A DNA stretch of 64,000 bases from Lewinellaceae bacterium. GTDB lineage: Bacteria > Bacteroidota > Bacteroidia > Chitinophagales > Saprospiraceae. Position 1 is the stretch's first letter. Each line of letters begins with the position of its first letter. Under the pieces are notes generated by a model. The model saw only the letters and a list, made by a program, of their open reading frames with translations. It made no database searches and was not told the origin of the DNA. A program made the position numbers and the translations under genes. Shown here one piece after another: positions 39,197 through 47,643 of the stretch. Location of the stretch: the NCBI GenBank assembly GCA_016710765.1, contig JADJUJ010000002.1, positions 186,001 through 250,000 of the forward strand. Reading direction: 5' to 3'.

Positions 39197-40738
39197 CTAC
39201 AATGGTATATTGCCATGTTTTTTCTTGGGGAGCGACACAGCCTTGTTTTCCAGCATAGCAAATCCTTTAATTAGTTTCCGCCGGGTTTCTGAAGGCTTTA
39301 TCACCTCATCAACAAAGCCTCTCGCTGCTGCCCGGTAAGGGTTGGCAAAGGTATCAGCATACTCCTTTTCTTTTTCTTTTAACTTGCCCGCAGGGTCGGC
39401 GGCGTTGTCAATTTCTTTCTTAAATATAATTTCAGAAGCCCCCTTGGCGCCCATTACGGCAATTTCAGCATTTGGCCAGGCATAATTCAAATCTGCGCCA
39501 ATGTGCTTAGAGTTCATCACATCATAAGCACCACCATAAGCTTTTCGCGTAATTACGGTAATCCGCGGTACGGTTGCCTCGGAAAAAGCATAGAGCAACT
39601 TCGCGCCATTGGTGATGATCGCATTCCACTCCTGATCCGTGCCAGGCAGGAATCCGGGAACATCAACCAACACCAGCAAGGGAATGTTGAAGGAGTCGCA
39701 AAACCGAACAAAACGCGCTGATTTCTTAGAAGAATTGACGTCCAAGACCCCGGCAAGACTAATGGGTTGGTTTGCAACAACTCCCACACTTCTTCCGGCC
39801 AGGCGAATGAAACCAACCACAATATTTTCTGCATACTGCTCCTGGATTTCCATAAAGGTGCCCGGATCCGCAATTTCCTCAATCACCAACTTCATGTCGT
39901 AAGGCTGATTGGGGTTGTCGGGCACGATACTATCCAGCGTTTTCCGGTATTCATCGCCCAGGGTATAAGGCAAGGAAGGTGGCTTGTCCTCACAATTTTG
40001 AGGCATATACGATATCAATCTTTTGACCTGCTCAATGCATTCGATGTCGTTGGCCGACGTCAGGTGGGTTACACCGCTTTTAGAGGCATGGGTAGAAGCG
40101 CCACCCAGATCTTCCGAACTAACCTCTTCGTTGGTAACCGTTTTTACGACGTTAGGGCCAGTTACAAACATATAGGAGGTTCCTTCAACCATCAAAATAA
40201 AATCTGTCATGGCTGGGCTGTACACCGCTCCGCCAGCACAAGGGCCCATGATGGCCGATATTTGCGGCACCACACCGCTGGCAACTACATTCCGGTAAAA
40301 GATATCCGCATAACCACCCAAAGAATTCACCCCTTCCTGGATACGCGCACCCCCTGAATCGTTCAGTCCAATAACAGGAGCCCCGTTTTCCATGGCCAGG
40401 TCCATGATTTTACAAATTTTTTCCGCGTGGGTTTCCGAAAGGGACCCACCAAAAACAGTAAAATCCTGGGCATAAACGTACACCAGGCGGCCATTCACGG
40501 TACCATAGCCCGTAACCACCCCATCTCCGTAGAATTGCTGTTCCGCCATTCCAAAATCGCTGCTGCGGTGGGTGACCAGAGCGCCAATCTCTTCAAAGGA
40601 GTCCGGATCCATGAGAAAATGAACCCGTTCACGGGCGGTGAGCTTTCCCTTTTTGTGCTGAGAATCTATTCGGGCTTGTCCGCCCCCGAGTTTTGCTTGC
40701 GCTAATTTTTCTCGAAGAGAATGAAGTTTGTGGTCCAT
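39197..40738 (-). CDS. Acyl-CoA (propionyl-CoA type) carboxylase beta subunit
   Basis: A 513-residue biotin-dependent carboxyltransferase subunit, starting MDHKLHSLREKL. Two crotonase-like halves are visible: ARERVHFLMDPDSFEEIG, GLNDSGGARIQEGV and GPCAGGAVYSPA in the first, and GVVANQPISLAGVLD, DVPGFLPG and RKAYGGAYDVMNSK in the second. It moves the carboxyl group from biotin to propionyl-CoA or a related acyl-CoA. The partner alpha subunit is not in the window. It is probably co-transcribed with rdgB downstream. The -7 box is at 40771-40764; an in-frame ATG 13 codons upstream lies too close to that box. Confidence 0.95.
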   Translation of the reverse strand: MDHKLHSLREKLAQAKLGGGQARIDSQHKKGKLTARERVHFLMDPDSFEEIGALVTHRSSDFGMAEQQFYGDGVVTGYGTVNGRLVYVYAQDFTVFGGSLSETHAEKICKIMDLAMENGAPVIGLNDSGGARIQEGVNSLGGYADIFYRNVVASGVVPQISAIMGPCAGGAVYSPAMTDFILMVEGTSYMFVTGPNVVKTVTNEEVSSEDLGGASTHASKSGVTHLTSANDIECIEQVKRLISYMPQNCEDKPPSLPYTLGDEYRKTLDSIVPDNPNQPYDMKLVIEEIADPGTFMEIQEQYAENIVVGFIRLAGRSVGVVANQPISLAGVLDVNSSKKSARFVRFCDSFNIPLLVLVDVPGFLPGTDQEWNAIITNGAKLLYAFSEATVPRITVITRKAYGGAYDVMNSKHIGADLNYAWPNAEIAVMGAKGASEIIFKKEIDNAADPAGKLKEKEKEYADTFANPYRAAARGFVDEVIKPSETRRKLIKGFAMLENKAVSLPKKKHGNIPL

Positions 40739-40763
40739 ATCTACTGTTGTAATGGGTATTGGG

Positions 40764-40771
40764 CAAAGATA
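40764..40771 (-). promoter_or_regulatory. Promoter of the carboxylase-rdgB unit (TATCTTTG)
   Basis: TATCTTTGCCC on the minus strand, 25 bases before the ATG at 40738. Confidence 0.6.
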
Positions 40772-40883
40772 AAACAATGTGCCTTTGCTTTGCCATTTGC
40801 TGACAATACAATCCTAATTCGAGCAGGGAATTGCAAATAATGCTTAATTTGGATAGAGAATCCGGACAAAAAAACCAGACACC

Positions 40884-42367
40884 ATGAATACCCATCTACT
40901 CAGCATTTTCCTTTTACTGCCCTTCTTTTCCACTGCACAAAACAATTGGGATGCATTCCCCCAGAACCAGAAGACCTGGTGGAAATCAGGAGATACGCTC
41001 CAATTGTATTACAACGACTCCACCGAGGTGTTGCCAAACTTCGAAAGGCGCTACTTCGGCATGCATTACATCGCGGGGCCGTATGGCGAATGTTTTTTGG
41101 ACTTAGTAGCCAATGATCAGGCGTTTCAGGACCGCATTCCTGAAACCTTTTTTCAGCACTACATTGTTGAAAATGCGCAATGGAAAAATGAGGACAACCA
41201 ATTGCTTTTTCAGGCAGATGCACAGCCCGGCGATTTCTGGTCGATCACCGTTTCCAATAACGCAACCTACGACGCAATAAAAATCACTTGTGATGTGCAG
41301 GATACCATGAGTATTTTGGGTGTCACTACCGCGACCCGCCATTTTACGATACATCCTTTATTGGTCGGGCAGCCTGTAAACAACACGCTGAGCGGTTTTG
41401 AGATCATTCAAACCGAAGCATTCGGCCTAACCAAATTCATTCCCTTTCACGCACTGGCTTCCGGGAAAATCGGGCCTATGTACGAAATCCTGGGTGTTGA
41501 ACAAAATGGCAATGTATTCGGCATTCCAATGACAGAAGATTTCTTTTTAGGGCATTATTCTCCGGGGGATGTGTACAAATGGCACGATTACACCGAAAAC
41601 TACTTTGACGATACCAAGGTAGAACGATGGATTTTGGACACGCTGACAGCTGTTAACCTCAATATCAATTACATTGAATTGATCTCCGACAGGGAAGAAT
41701 TGAAAATTATTCGAAAAACCATCAATGGCATTACAACATCAGATTCAGCAAGCATCCATTCCGTTTATGCCAGGTATGTAAACAGGCAATACATGCAAAC
41801 CATTTTAAATGCTACACCAAATTGGTATAGCCCTGAAGTACCTTTTGTAAATACTACCTGGGACCTCTCCGGGGTATTGGATACCATGAACAACCTTACT
41901 TTAATGGGGAGTAACAGCTACTACTTCAGTCCTGATGTTTGCATGCTGGGACAAATTACCGATCAGTTTGACCTTTACAGCCTGCATTCCTTTTGCGGCT
42001 ATTCTGGCCACTCTTTTCCGGCCTTGCTAGCTGGGGATATGAAATACTACTGGGTTGCCAAAACAACAAAGGGACTTTTGGTGATGTAGTAGCACTGACT
42101 ACTGTTGGCACGAATACCACGCCACTTTTGCGCCAGAACCTGAGCATTTTTCCGCAGCCTGCCGTTACCTGGTGTCAATTCAGCGACGAGATTTCTGGCA
42201 CGTGGCGCATGCGGATGATCAACAATCTGGGTGTCATGGTATGTAACAGGAGTGTTTTCCACCCGGAGAACGGCCTATCGGTTGAAGATTTCCCCGATGG
42301 TTTGTATTACCTTTATCTGGATTCACCCGACAAACAGTACGTTGGCAAACTGCTCATACAGCACTAA
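40884..42367 (+). CDS. Exported unknown protein with T9SS-like sorting domain (one frameshift)
   Basis: About 494 residues. A signal peptide (MNTHLLSIFLLLPFFSTAQ) is followed by a long domain without recognised family and a C-terminal segment (LSIFPQPAVTW ... DFPDGLYYLYLDSPDKQYV) with the pattern of a T9SS type A sorting domain. One missing base in the A4 run near 42060 (GCCAAAA, expected A5) breaks the frame. Adding it joins YYWVAK to NNKGTFGDVVALTTVG. Secretion and surface anchoring by T9SS are inferred; function unknown. It converges on the methyltransferase gene with an 11-base gap. Confidence 0.75.
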
Positions 42368-42378
42368 AATAGCCTATA

Positions 42379-43200
42379 TCAGACGGGTTTGCGCAACACC
42401 ACGCCTTTACCGACACTTCCTGGAATCCAGCCTGTCAGAGCCCTGTCCAGCAGCAAAACAAGGTCGGTTACAAATGCCAGGGCAGGATCTTTGGTGGATT
42501 GCGGCCTCACTTTCAGCCGGCCTTTTGAATCGTCGTTTACGTTGCGGGAATTTTTTTTAAACACAGCCTGTGCCAAACCTGTCCAATACATTTCAAGCAA
42601 ACCGACGAGATAGTGACTGAGCCCACGGAACTCCACTATTTCCAAACCTGCTTTTTCCGCCCAGGATTTAAAATCTGTTGATCCGATCAAGTAATCGTGC
42701 CCAAAGGCATAAGCGCCCTGAGCGATCAGCGATTCGGGTGTTTTGACCCCGCGAATCCATTGCCAAATCCGGTTCACCGGATCGTAGGTAAGCGGAAACT
42801 CCCTGCTCGGGAAGGTCATAATCGCCAGGCCGCCAGGCCGCAACACCCGGGCAATCTCAAAGACCATTTTTTCTGGCTGACCAACATGTTCGATGACTTC
42901 GCAGGAAAGCAACAGGTCAAAATAATTGTCTTCGTAGCTAAGGTCCAGTGCATTGTGGGGCTCATAACGCAGGTTCATCACGCCTGCATTCAAGGCGCGA
43001 GCGTGCTCGAGATCTTCTTCGTTGACATCACAACCAACCAATTCAAGGCAATAAGATGCAGCCATACGGTCGTAATCACCTTCGCCAGTGCCAAGGTTAA
43101 GGCCAAATTCAAAACCATCAGCCGGAACGTATTTTTTCAGCCTGCTGCTGACAAACAGATAGCGGTTCCGGAACGTGGGAAAGAGCAGTTTAAAGTTCAT
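42379..43200 (-). CDS. SAM-dependent class I methyltransferase
   Basis: A 273-residue protein. Its Rossmann-type methyltransferase fold has motif I as FGLNLGTGEGDYDR, an acidic residue at the end of beta-2 (VGCDVNEED), LLSCEVIEHV and RVLRPGGLAIMTFP. The C-terminal part after about residue 190 has short hydrophobic segments (LVGLLEMYW, VTDLVLLLDRALTGW) suggesting membrane contact. It starts two bases after the stop of the upstream GT39-like gene, so the two are translationally coupled and may act on one glycan or lipid substrate. The substrate is not known. Confidence 0.85.
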   Translation of the reverse strand: MNFKLLFPTFRNRYLFVSSRLKKYVPADGFEFGLNLGTGEGDYDRMAASYCLELVGCDVNEEDLEHARALNAGVMNLRYEPHNALDLSYEDNYFDLLLSCEVIEHVGQPEKMVFEIARVLRPGGLAIMTFPSREFPLTYDPVNRIWQWIRGVKTPESLIAQGAYAFGHDYLIGSTDFKSWAEKAGLEIVEFRGLSHYLVGLLEMYWTGLAQAVFKKNSRNVNDDSKGRLKVRPQSTKDPALAFVTDLVLLLDRALTGWIPGSVGKGVVLRKPV

Positions 43201-43202
43201 GG

Positions 43203-45419
43203 TTATTTGATCTGTTGCATAGCGGAGCGAAACTGCTGCGCAGCAGAGGTATTGCCCTGGCTTTCATAAATTTTAGCGGACAGCTCGTAGGCTGGTTTAA
43301 AGTTGGGTGCTGTTTGAATGGCTTTCATCAGGTTGCTTAGCGCCGTTTGGGCGTCGCCGGAGCTTTGCGCAATCAGTGCCAAATAGTAATAGGCGGCAGC
43401 ATTGGAAGGCTCGCGTTTCAGTGCCAGATCGAATTGCTCCCTTGCCTTCACGGCATCATTTTTTTGAAGCCAGTAAATCCCTACTAAGTTGTTGGCCATG
43501 GCATCATCGGGGTTTATTTTCAGGGCTTGCTCCGCTGCGGCTTTACCATCATCCAGTTGCCCAAGGTTCATGTAGGCCTGTGCCAGGTTGGTCCATGCCA
43601 AATCATTGTCCGGAACATTCTCCACTTCCTTTTTCAGGAAGGCAATGGCATTGTTTGAGTCACCCAGTTTCATGGAGGCAATTCCCAAAGAGCAATTTTT
43701 ACCGTTGTCTTTCAACACGGCCAGCAAGGGCACACCATTTGCCTCTACCACATGAATGGCATTATCCGGTGGCCAGTAACCAGCCTGCAGGGTAGCACCA
43801 TCAATAAATCGGGTAGGGAAAAGTGCATAGTCCCATGCATCATCACAACGGCGATCCCATTTCAGGTATTTGATTTTTACATTGTCGCCGTATTTCGCAG
43901 CACGACATTTTGCAGAGTAGTACATGTTGGTGGCAATCACCACGGGCTGTTTCATATCCTTTCCAATAATGCCCTGATCCTCCATCCATTCCAGCCCCTG
44001 CCGTACGGATATACCCCAGTAGTCTGTCTCGTATTTGCCAAAAGCGCCTTTTTCCCCACCAGCAATCGGGTTAAAGTACACATAAGGATAGGCTGAATTG
44101 GCAGCAATAAAGTAGGCTGGGTCGGCAACAGTCAGCGCCAATGCACCGTAAACCGCATATTGCAACGACTTCTTTTCTTCAAATATTCTGGAAAGTTCGT
44201 TCCAGAACAATCCGGCGGCTACCACCATGGGCGGGTAACAAAAGGTAAGGTGGCGCCATCCATCGTGTATAACAGAGTGTTTATAAATGATGTAAAGCAC
44301 CGGGAATGCCGCACCAAAAATAGCCAGGAACACCCAAAGTGGGTTGTAATTGCGTGCAAGCCGGCGGAAAAGTACCAGACTGCCGAAAAAACCAACAATG
44401 GCCGCCAGCGGTATGGTGTACAAGATCCATTTTACCGGGTAATACCATGGGGTTTTGTCCGACATCATGTTGGTGCCTTCAAACAACACCCTGATTTTAA
44501 CCTCCAGGTCAGAAAACTTTGATAAAGCTAAAAATGGGTTTTTCAAAGGACTTTGCAACGCATAAGGCCAAAAGAGGATGGCAAGCACATAGCCTGCAAC
44601 CACTGTTCCACCAATGACTAACGCATATCGGCCAAAGGTTTTGCCGTTAAACAGCTGTCCAAAACCATGGCGCATGATGAGGTGCAAACCGCCAAACATG
44701 AATAAAAAAGCAAAAGGCAATAAGCCGCCAGCCCTAATTGCCAGCGCTATCGCCAGTCCCGCAACGAGCCCAACTATGTTCCAACGTTTGGGTTTCGGCA
44801 ACCCATCGAGTACGACCGCCATGTTGTACAGGGCCATCATATACCCTGCCGCAAAAGGAATATCCTTGGGGTTCATGAAGGAATCCCCCAGAAACCGCGG
44901 GGAAAGAAACATAATGACCAGGGTAAACAACCCAGCACGCCAACCGGCAATGTAACGCGCCAAAAGGGCAGCACACAATATGGCAATCCAGCCAAAAAAT
45001 GAACTGAACAAGTGCCGAACGTTGTGGTAGCCCAAATCGGCGTCAGTATACCCCAGGGCACTGTTGGTAAAGCCCGTAATGACCTCAAAAAAACCGCCAT
45101 AAAGGTGCATGTTGCCATCCGGGATATTCAGCGCCGAAGTATCCTTTCCAAAGGAACTGTAATAGTGCACCAACTTGGTACTGTAGTCGGTTTGGAATTT
45201 ATCGTCGGCATTAATGCCACTTTTCAGGGACATGAAAAGCATCAGCACCAAAGCGAGCCCCGCCATTATCCAGAAGGCCTTTTGCCAGCGCTCATTTGCA
45301 GGCAATGGCAATGCGTCGCGTTGAAGTTGATCCTCATGAGGAGTGGCTCCTTGTTTTTCTGTCTGCCTGGAAGCTGTTTTTTTAGAAATTTTGGGGTTGG
45401 GTTTGCCGGACTTAGCCAT
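43203..45419 (-). CDS. GT39-like polytopic membrane protein fused to C-terminal TPRs
   Basis: A 738-residue protein. After a basic cytosolic start, about ten membrane helices follow (first: AFWIMAGLALVLMLFM), with a large loop holding SGINADDKFQ and acidic or basic residues as in PMT/ArnT-type glycosyltransferases that use lipid-linked sugars. MNPKDIPFAAGYMMALYN and IYKHSVIHDGWRHL are conserved-looking. A soluble region and four TPR units (NDLAWTNLAQAYMNLGQL, PSNAAAYYYLALIAQ) end the protein. Assignment to GT39 rests on topology and weak motifs. It is co-transcribed with the methyltransferase. Target and donor are unknown. Confidence 0.7.
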   Translation of the reverse strand: MAKSGKPNPKISKKTASRQTEKQGATPHEDQLQRDALPLPANERWQKAFWIMAGLALVLMLFMSLKSGINADDKFQTDYSTKLVHYYSSFGKDTSALNIPDGNMHLYGGFFEVITGFTNSALGYTDADLGYHNVRHLFSSFFGWIAILCAALLARYIAGWRAGLFTLVIMFLSPRFLGDSFMNPKDIPFAAGYMMALYNMAVVLDGLPKPKRWNIVGLVAGLAIALAIRAGGLLPFAFLFMFGGLHLIMRHGFGQLFNGKTFGRYALVIGGTVVAGYVLAILFWPYALQSPLKNPFLALSKFSDLEVKIRVLFEGTNMMSDKTPWYYPVKWILYTIPLAAIVGFFGSLVLFRRLARNYNPLWVFLAIFGAAFPVLYIIYKHSVIHDGWRHLTFCYPPMVVAAGLFWNELSRIFEEKKSLQYAVYGALALTVADPAYFIAANSAYPYVYFNPIAGGEKGAFGKYETDYWGISVRQGLEWMEDQGIIGKDMKQPVVIATNMYYSAKCRAAKYGDNVKIKYLKWDRRCDDAWDYALFPTRFIDGATLQAGYWPPDNAIHVVEANGVPLLAVLKDNGKNCSLGIASMKLGDSNNAIAFLKKEVENVPDNDLAWTNLAQAYMNLGQLDDGKAAAEQALKINPDDAMANNLVGIYWLQKNDAVKAREQFDLALKREPSNAAAYYYLALIAQSSGDAQTALSNLMKAIQTAPNFKPAYELSAKIYESQGNTSAAQQFRSAMQQIK

Positions 45420-45490
45420 GGGTCAGTTTTCTTTTATTGAAATCCGGCGCAAGGTAGCGAAAATGGATGGTTTCAATATCCGGCCAGGCT

Positions 45491-45709
45491 TTAATGTGCC
45501 GCTATTTTTGTAAAATACCAGCCTAAGAAGGCCGCCAATAGCAGCAACAGCAAGATAATGGATACCACACCAATTTGCAGAAAACGGATTTTCCGTCGCT
45601 CCCGACGGCGTTTGTCCAGTCGACTTTCCAGCTTTTTCCAGGCTTGAGCCGGAGGGGCTTCAAACAACTTGGATTCATTTTCTTTAAAAAAATCAAAAAG
45701 ATCGGACAT
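45491..45709 (-). CDS. Small single-helix membrane protein after the ECF sigma gene
   Basis: A 72-residue protein starting MSDLFDFFKENESKLF, with a charged cytosolic stretch (KKLESRLDKRRRERRKIRF) and one C-terminal membrane helix (VVSIILLLLLLAAFLGWYF). It follows the sigma factor after 37 bases on the same strand. Position and topology fit a membrane partner of the sigma factor, possibly a minimal anti-sigma protein, but no anti-sigma domain is recognisable at this size. Confidence 0.65.
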   Translation of the reverse strand: MSDLFDFFKENESKLFEAPPAQAWKKLESRLDKRRRERRKIRFLQIGVVSIILLLLLLAAFLGWYFTKIAAH

Positions 45710-45746
45710 GATATGCAATTAAACGGGAGCAGTCAATGCAGTAGCA

Positions 45747-46277
45747 TCAAACTATTCCCTTGGCTTTTAACAGTTGCTTCATCTTTTCTTTGGCTAAAAT
45801 CAGTTGTGATTTGCTGGTATTGATACTAATGCCCAGCAAATCGGCAATTTCCTGGTGTTTATACCCTTCCAAAACATAGAGGTTAAAGATTGTTCGGTAC
45901 CCGTTGGGAAGTTCTTTCAATACCTCCAGAATATCCCGGGCAGAAATATCCGCGTCAACGGAATACTGGTCTGATCCTTCATAAGCCTGCAATTCATCAC
46001 CCGGAAAAACGAGAGGTTGGCGCTTTCGGAGCATCATCAAGGCTTCATTGACCATAATCCTTCGCATCCAGGCTTCCACTGGCCCTGTTTGCTGAAAACT
46101 GTGGATTTGGGAAAAAACCTTGTAAAACCCACTCACCAAAGCCTCCTCAGCATCCTCGCGTGCCCAAAGATAACGTCGGCATACGGAAAACATCACAGGG
46201 GCATAGCGATCATACAGCCATTTTTGGGCTGCAGGGTCTTGCTTGCGCAACTGCTCGATGAGTCGGGTTTCTTTCAC
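45747..46277 (-). CDS. ECF-type RNA polymerase sigma factor
   Basis: A 176-residue sigma-70 family factor with region 2 (AAQKWLYDRYAPVMFSVC, WMRRIMVNEALMMLRKR) and region 4 (LPNGYRTIFNLYVLEGY, HQEIADLLGISINTSKSQL) joined by a short linker. It is typical of the Bacteroidota ECF factors that answer envelope or nutrient signals through a membrane partner. Full length, intact, divergent from lysA. Its regulon cannot be read from this window. Confidence 0.93.
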   Translation of the reverse strand: MKETRLIEQLRKQDPAAQKWLYDRYAPVMFSVCRRYLWAREDAEEALVSGFYKVFSQIHSFQQTGPVEAWMRRIMVNEALMMLRKRQPLVFPGDELQAYEGSDQYSVDADISARDILEVLKELPNGYRTIFNLYVLEGYKHQEIADLLGISINTSKSQLILAKEKMKQLLKAKGIV

Positions 46278-46372
46278 AATAATAAGATGCCAATTGGGCA
46301 GTTTTTTGGCGGGTTGGCCTGCTTTTTTTAAGGCAATTTGAAGATTTATCCTGAATTACTGCAAGGTAAGGC

Positions 46373-46380
46373 TATTTTTG
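46373..46380 (+). promoter_or_regulatory. lysA promoter (-7 box TATTTTTG)
   Basis: TATTTTTGCCGC, 19 bases before the lysA ATG at 46400. Confidence 0.55.
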
Positions 46381-46399
46381 CCGCTTATATTTCACAACT

Positions 46400-47632
46400 A
46401 TGGAACTGATTAACGGTAAATACAGCCTGGAAGGAGGAATCAACCCACTGGATTTGTGCCAACAGTACGGCACACCATTGTACGTTTACGAGTCGGGTAA
46501 AATGAAGCAGCAATACGAACGCCTGACCAAAGCGTTCAGTTATCCGAAGGTAAAAATCCATTATGCCTGTAAGGCACTGAGCAATCTGGCCGTGATGCGC
46601 TTGTTTCGCGAAATGGGTGCGGGGTTGGACTGTGTTTCGATTGAGGAAGTAAAACTGGGTCTGATGGCGGGTTATCCGGCGCATGAAATTTTGTACACTC
46701 CAAACTTTGCCGGCGCTGATGAATTTGAAACTGCCGTACAACTGGGCGTAAAAATCAACCTGGACGCCATTCCAATGCTGGAAAACTGGGGACTACACCA
46801 CAAAGAAATTCCCATTTGTCTGCGCATCAATCCGCACCTGATGGCCGGTGGCAACGAGAAGATCAGCGTCGGGCACATTGATTCCAAGTTCGGCATCAGC
46901 ATCCACCAACTGCCCCATGCCCTAAGAATAGTTGAAAGCCAGGGGCTTAAAGTGGAAGGGCTGCACATGCATACCGGCTCCGACATCTTAGATATTGACG
47001 TATTTATTCGCGGTGCTGAAATCCTGTTCGACACCGCTTCGAAGTTCCCCGACCTGGAGTACATTGACCTGGGCAGTGGTTTTAAGGTGCCCTACAAAGC
47101 CGATGACATTGAAACGGATGTTGAAGAACTTGGTGAAAAACTCAGCCTGCGCTTTGCTGAATTTTGCAAAGAATACGGTCGGGAACTTACCCTGGTGTTT
47201 GAACCAGGCAAGTTTCTGGTGAGCGAATCCGGTTTTTTGTTTGCCAAATGCACCCTGGTCAAACAAACAACTTCAACGGTATTTGTGGGCCTGAACACCG
47301 GTTTGAACCATCTTATCCGCCCGATGTTCTATGGTAGTTACCACAAAATTGTGAATGTATCAGAACCTTCGTTCAAGCCCAGGATTTATACTGTGGTGGG
47401 AAACATTTGTGAAACAGATACTTTTGGCAACGACCGGCGGATTCCGGAGGTTGTCGAAGGTGATGTTATTTGTTTTTACAATGCCGGTGCGTACGGCTGG
47501 ATGATGGCCTCCAACTACAATTCCCGGCCCCGACCAGCAGAAGTGCTAATCCATGAAGGCAAGGCTTTTCTCATCAGAAAACGGGAAAGTTTAGAGGATC
47601 TCATGCAAAATCAGATTCCACTACCCGCTTAA
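46400..47632 (+). CDS. lysA: Diaminopimelate decarboxylase
   Basis: A 410-residue PLP enzyme that makes L-lysine from meso-diaminopimelate. The PLP Lys is in KIHYACKAL; the glycine-rich phosphate loop is DLGSGFKVPY, with EPGKFLVSESG following. The dimer-interface Cys segment is GNICETDTFG, and YNAGAYGWMMASNYNSRPR closes the active site. The frame is intact. The M16 peptidase gene starts 11 bases later, so both probably share the promoter. Confidence 0.95.
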   Translation: MELINGKYSLEGGINPLDLCQQYGTPLYVYESGKMKQQYERLTKAFSYPKVKIHYACKALSNLAVMRLFREMGAGLDCVSIEEVKLGLMAGYPAHEILYTPNFAGADEFETAVQLGVKINLDAIPMLENWGLHHKEIPICLRINPHLMAGGNEKISVGHIDSKFGISIHQLPHALRIVESQGLKVEGLHMHTGSDILDIDVFIRGAEILFDTASKFPDLEYIDLGSGFKVPYKADDIETDVEELGEKLSLRFAEFCKEYGRELTLVFEPGKFLVSESGFLFAKCTLVKQTTSTVFVGLNTGLNHLIRPMFYGSYHKIVNVSEPSFKPRIYTVVGNICETDTFGNDRRIPEVVEGDVICFYNAGAYGWMMASNYNSRPRPAEVLIHEGKAFLIRKRESLEDLMQNQIPLPA

Positions 47633-47643
47633 CCCAAAATACT

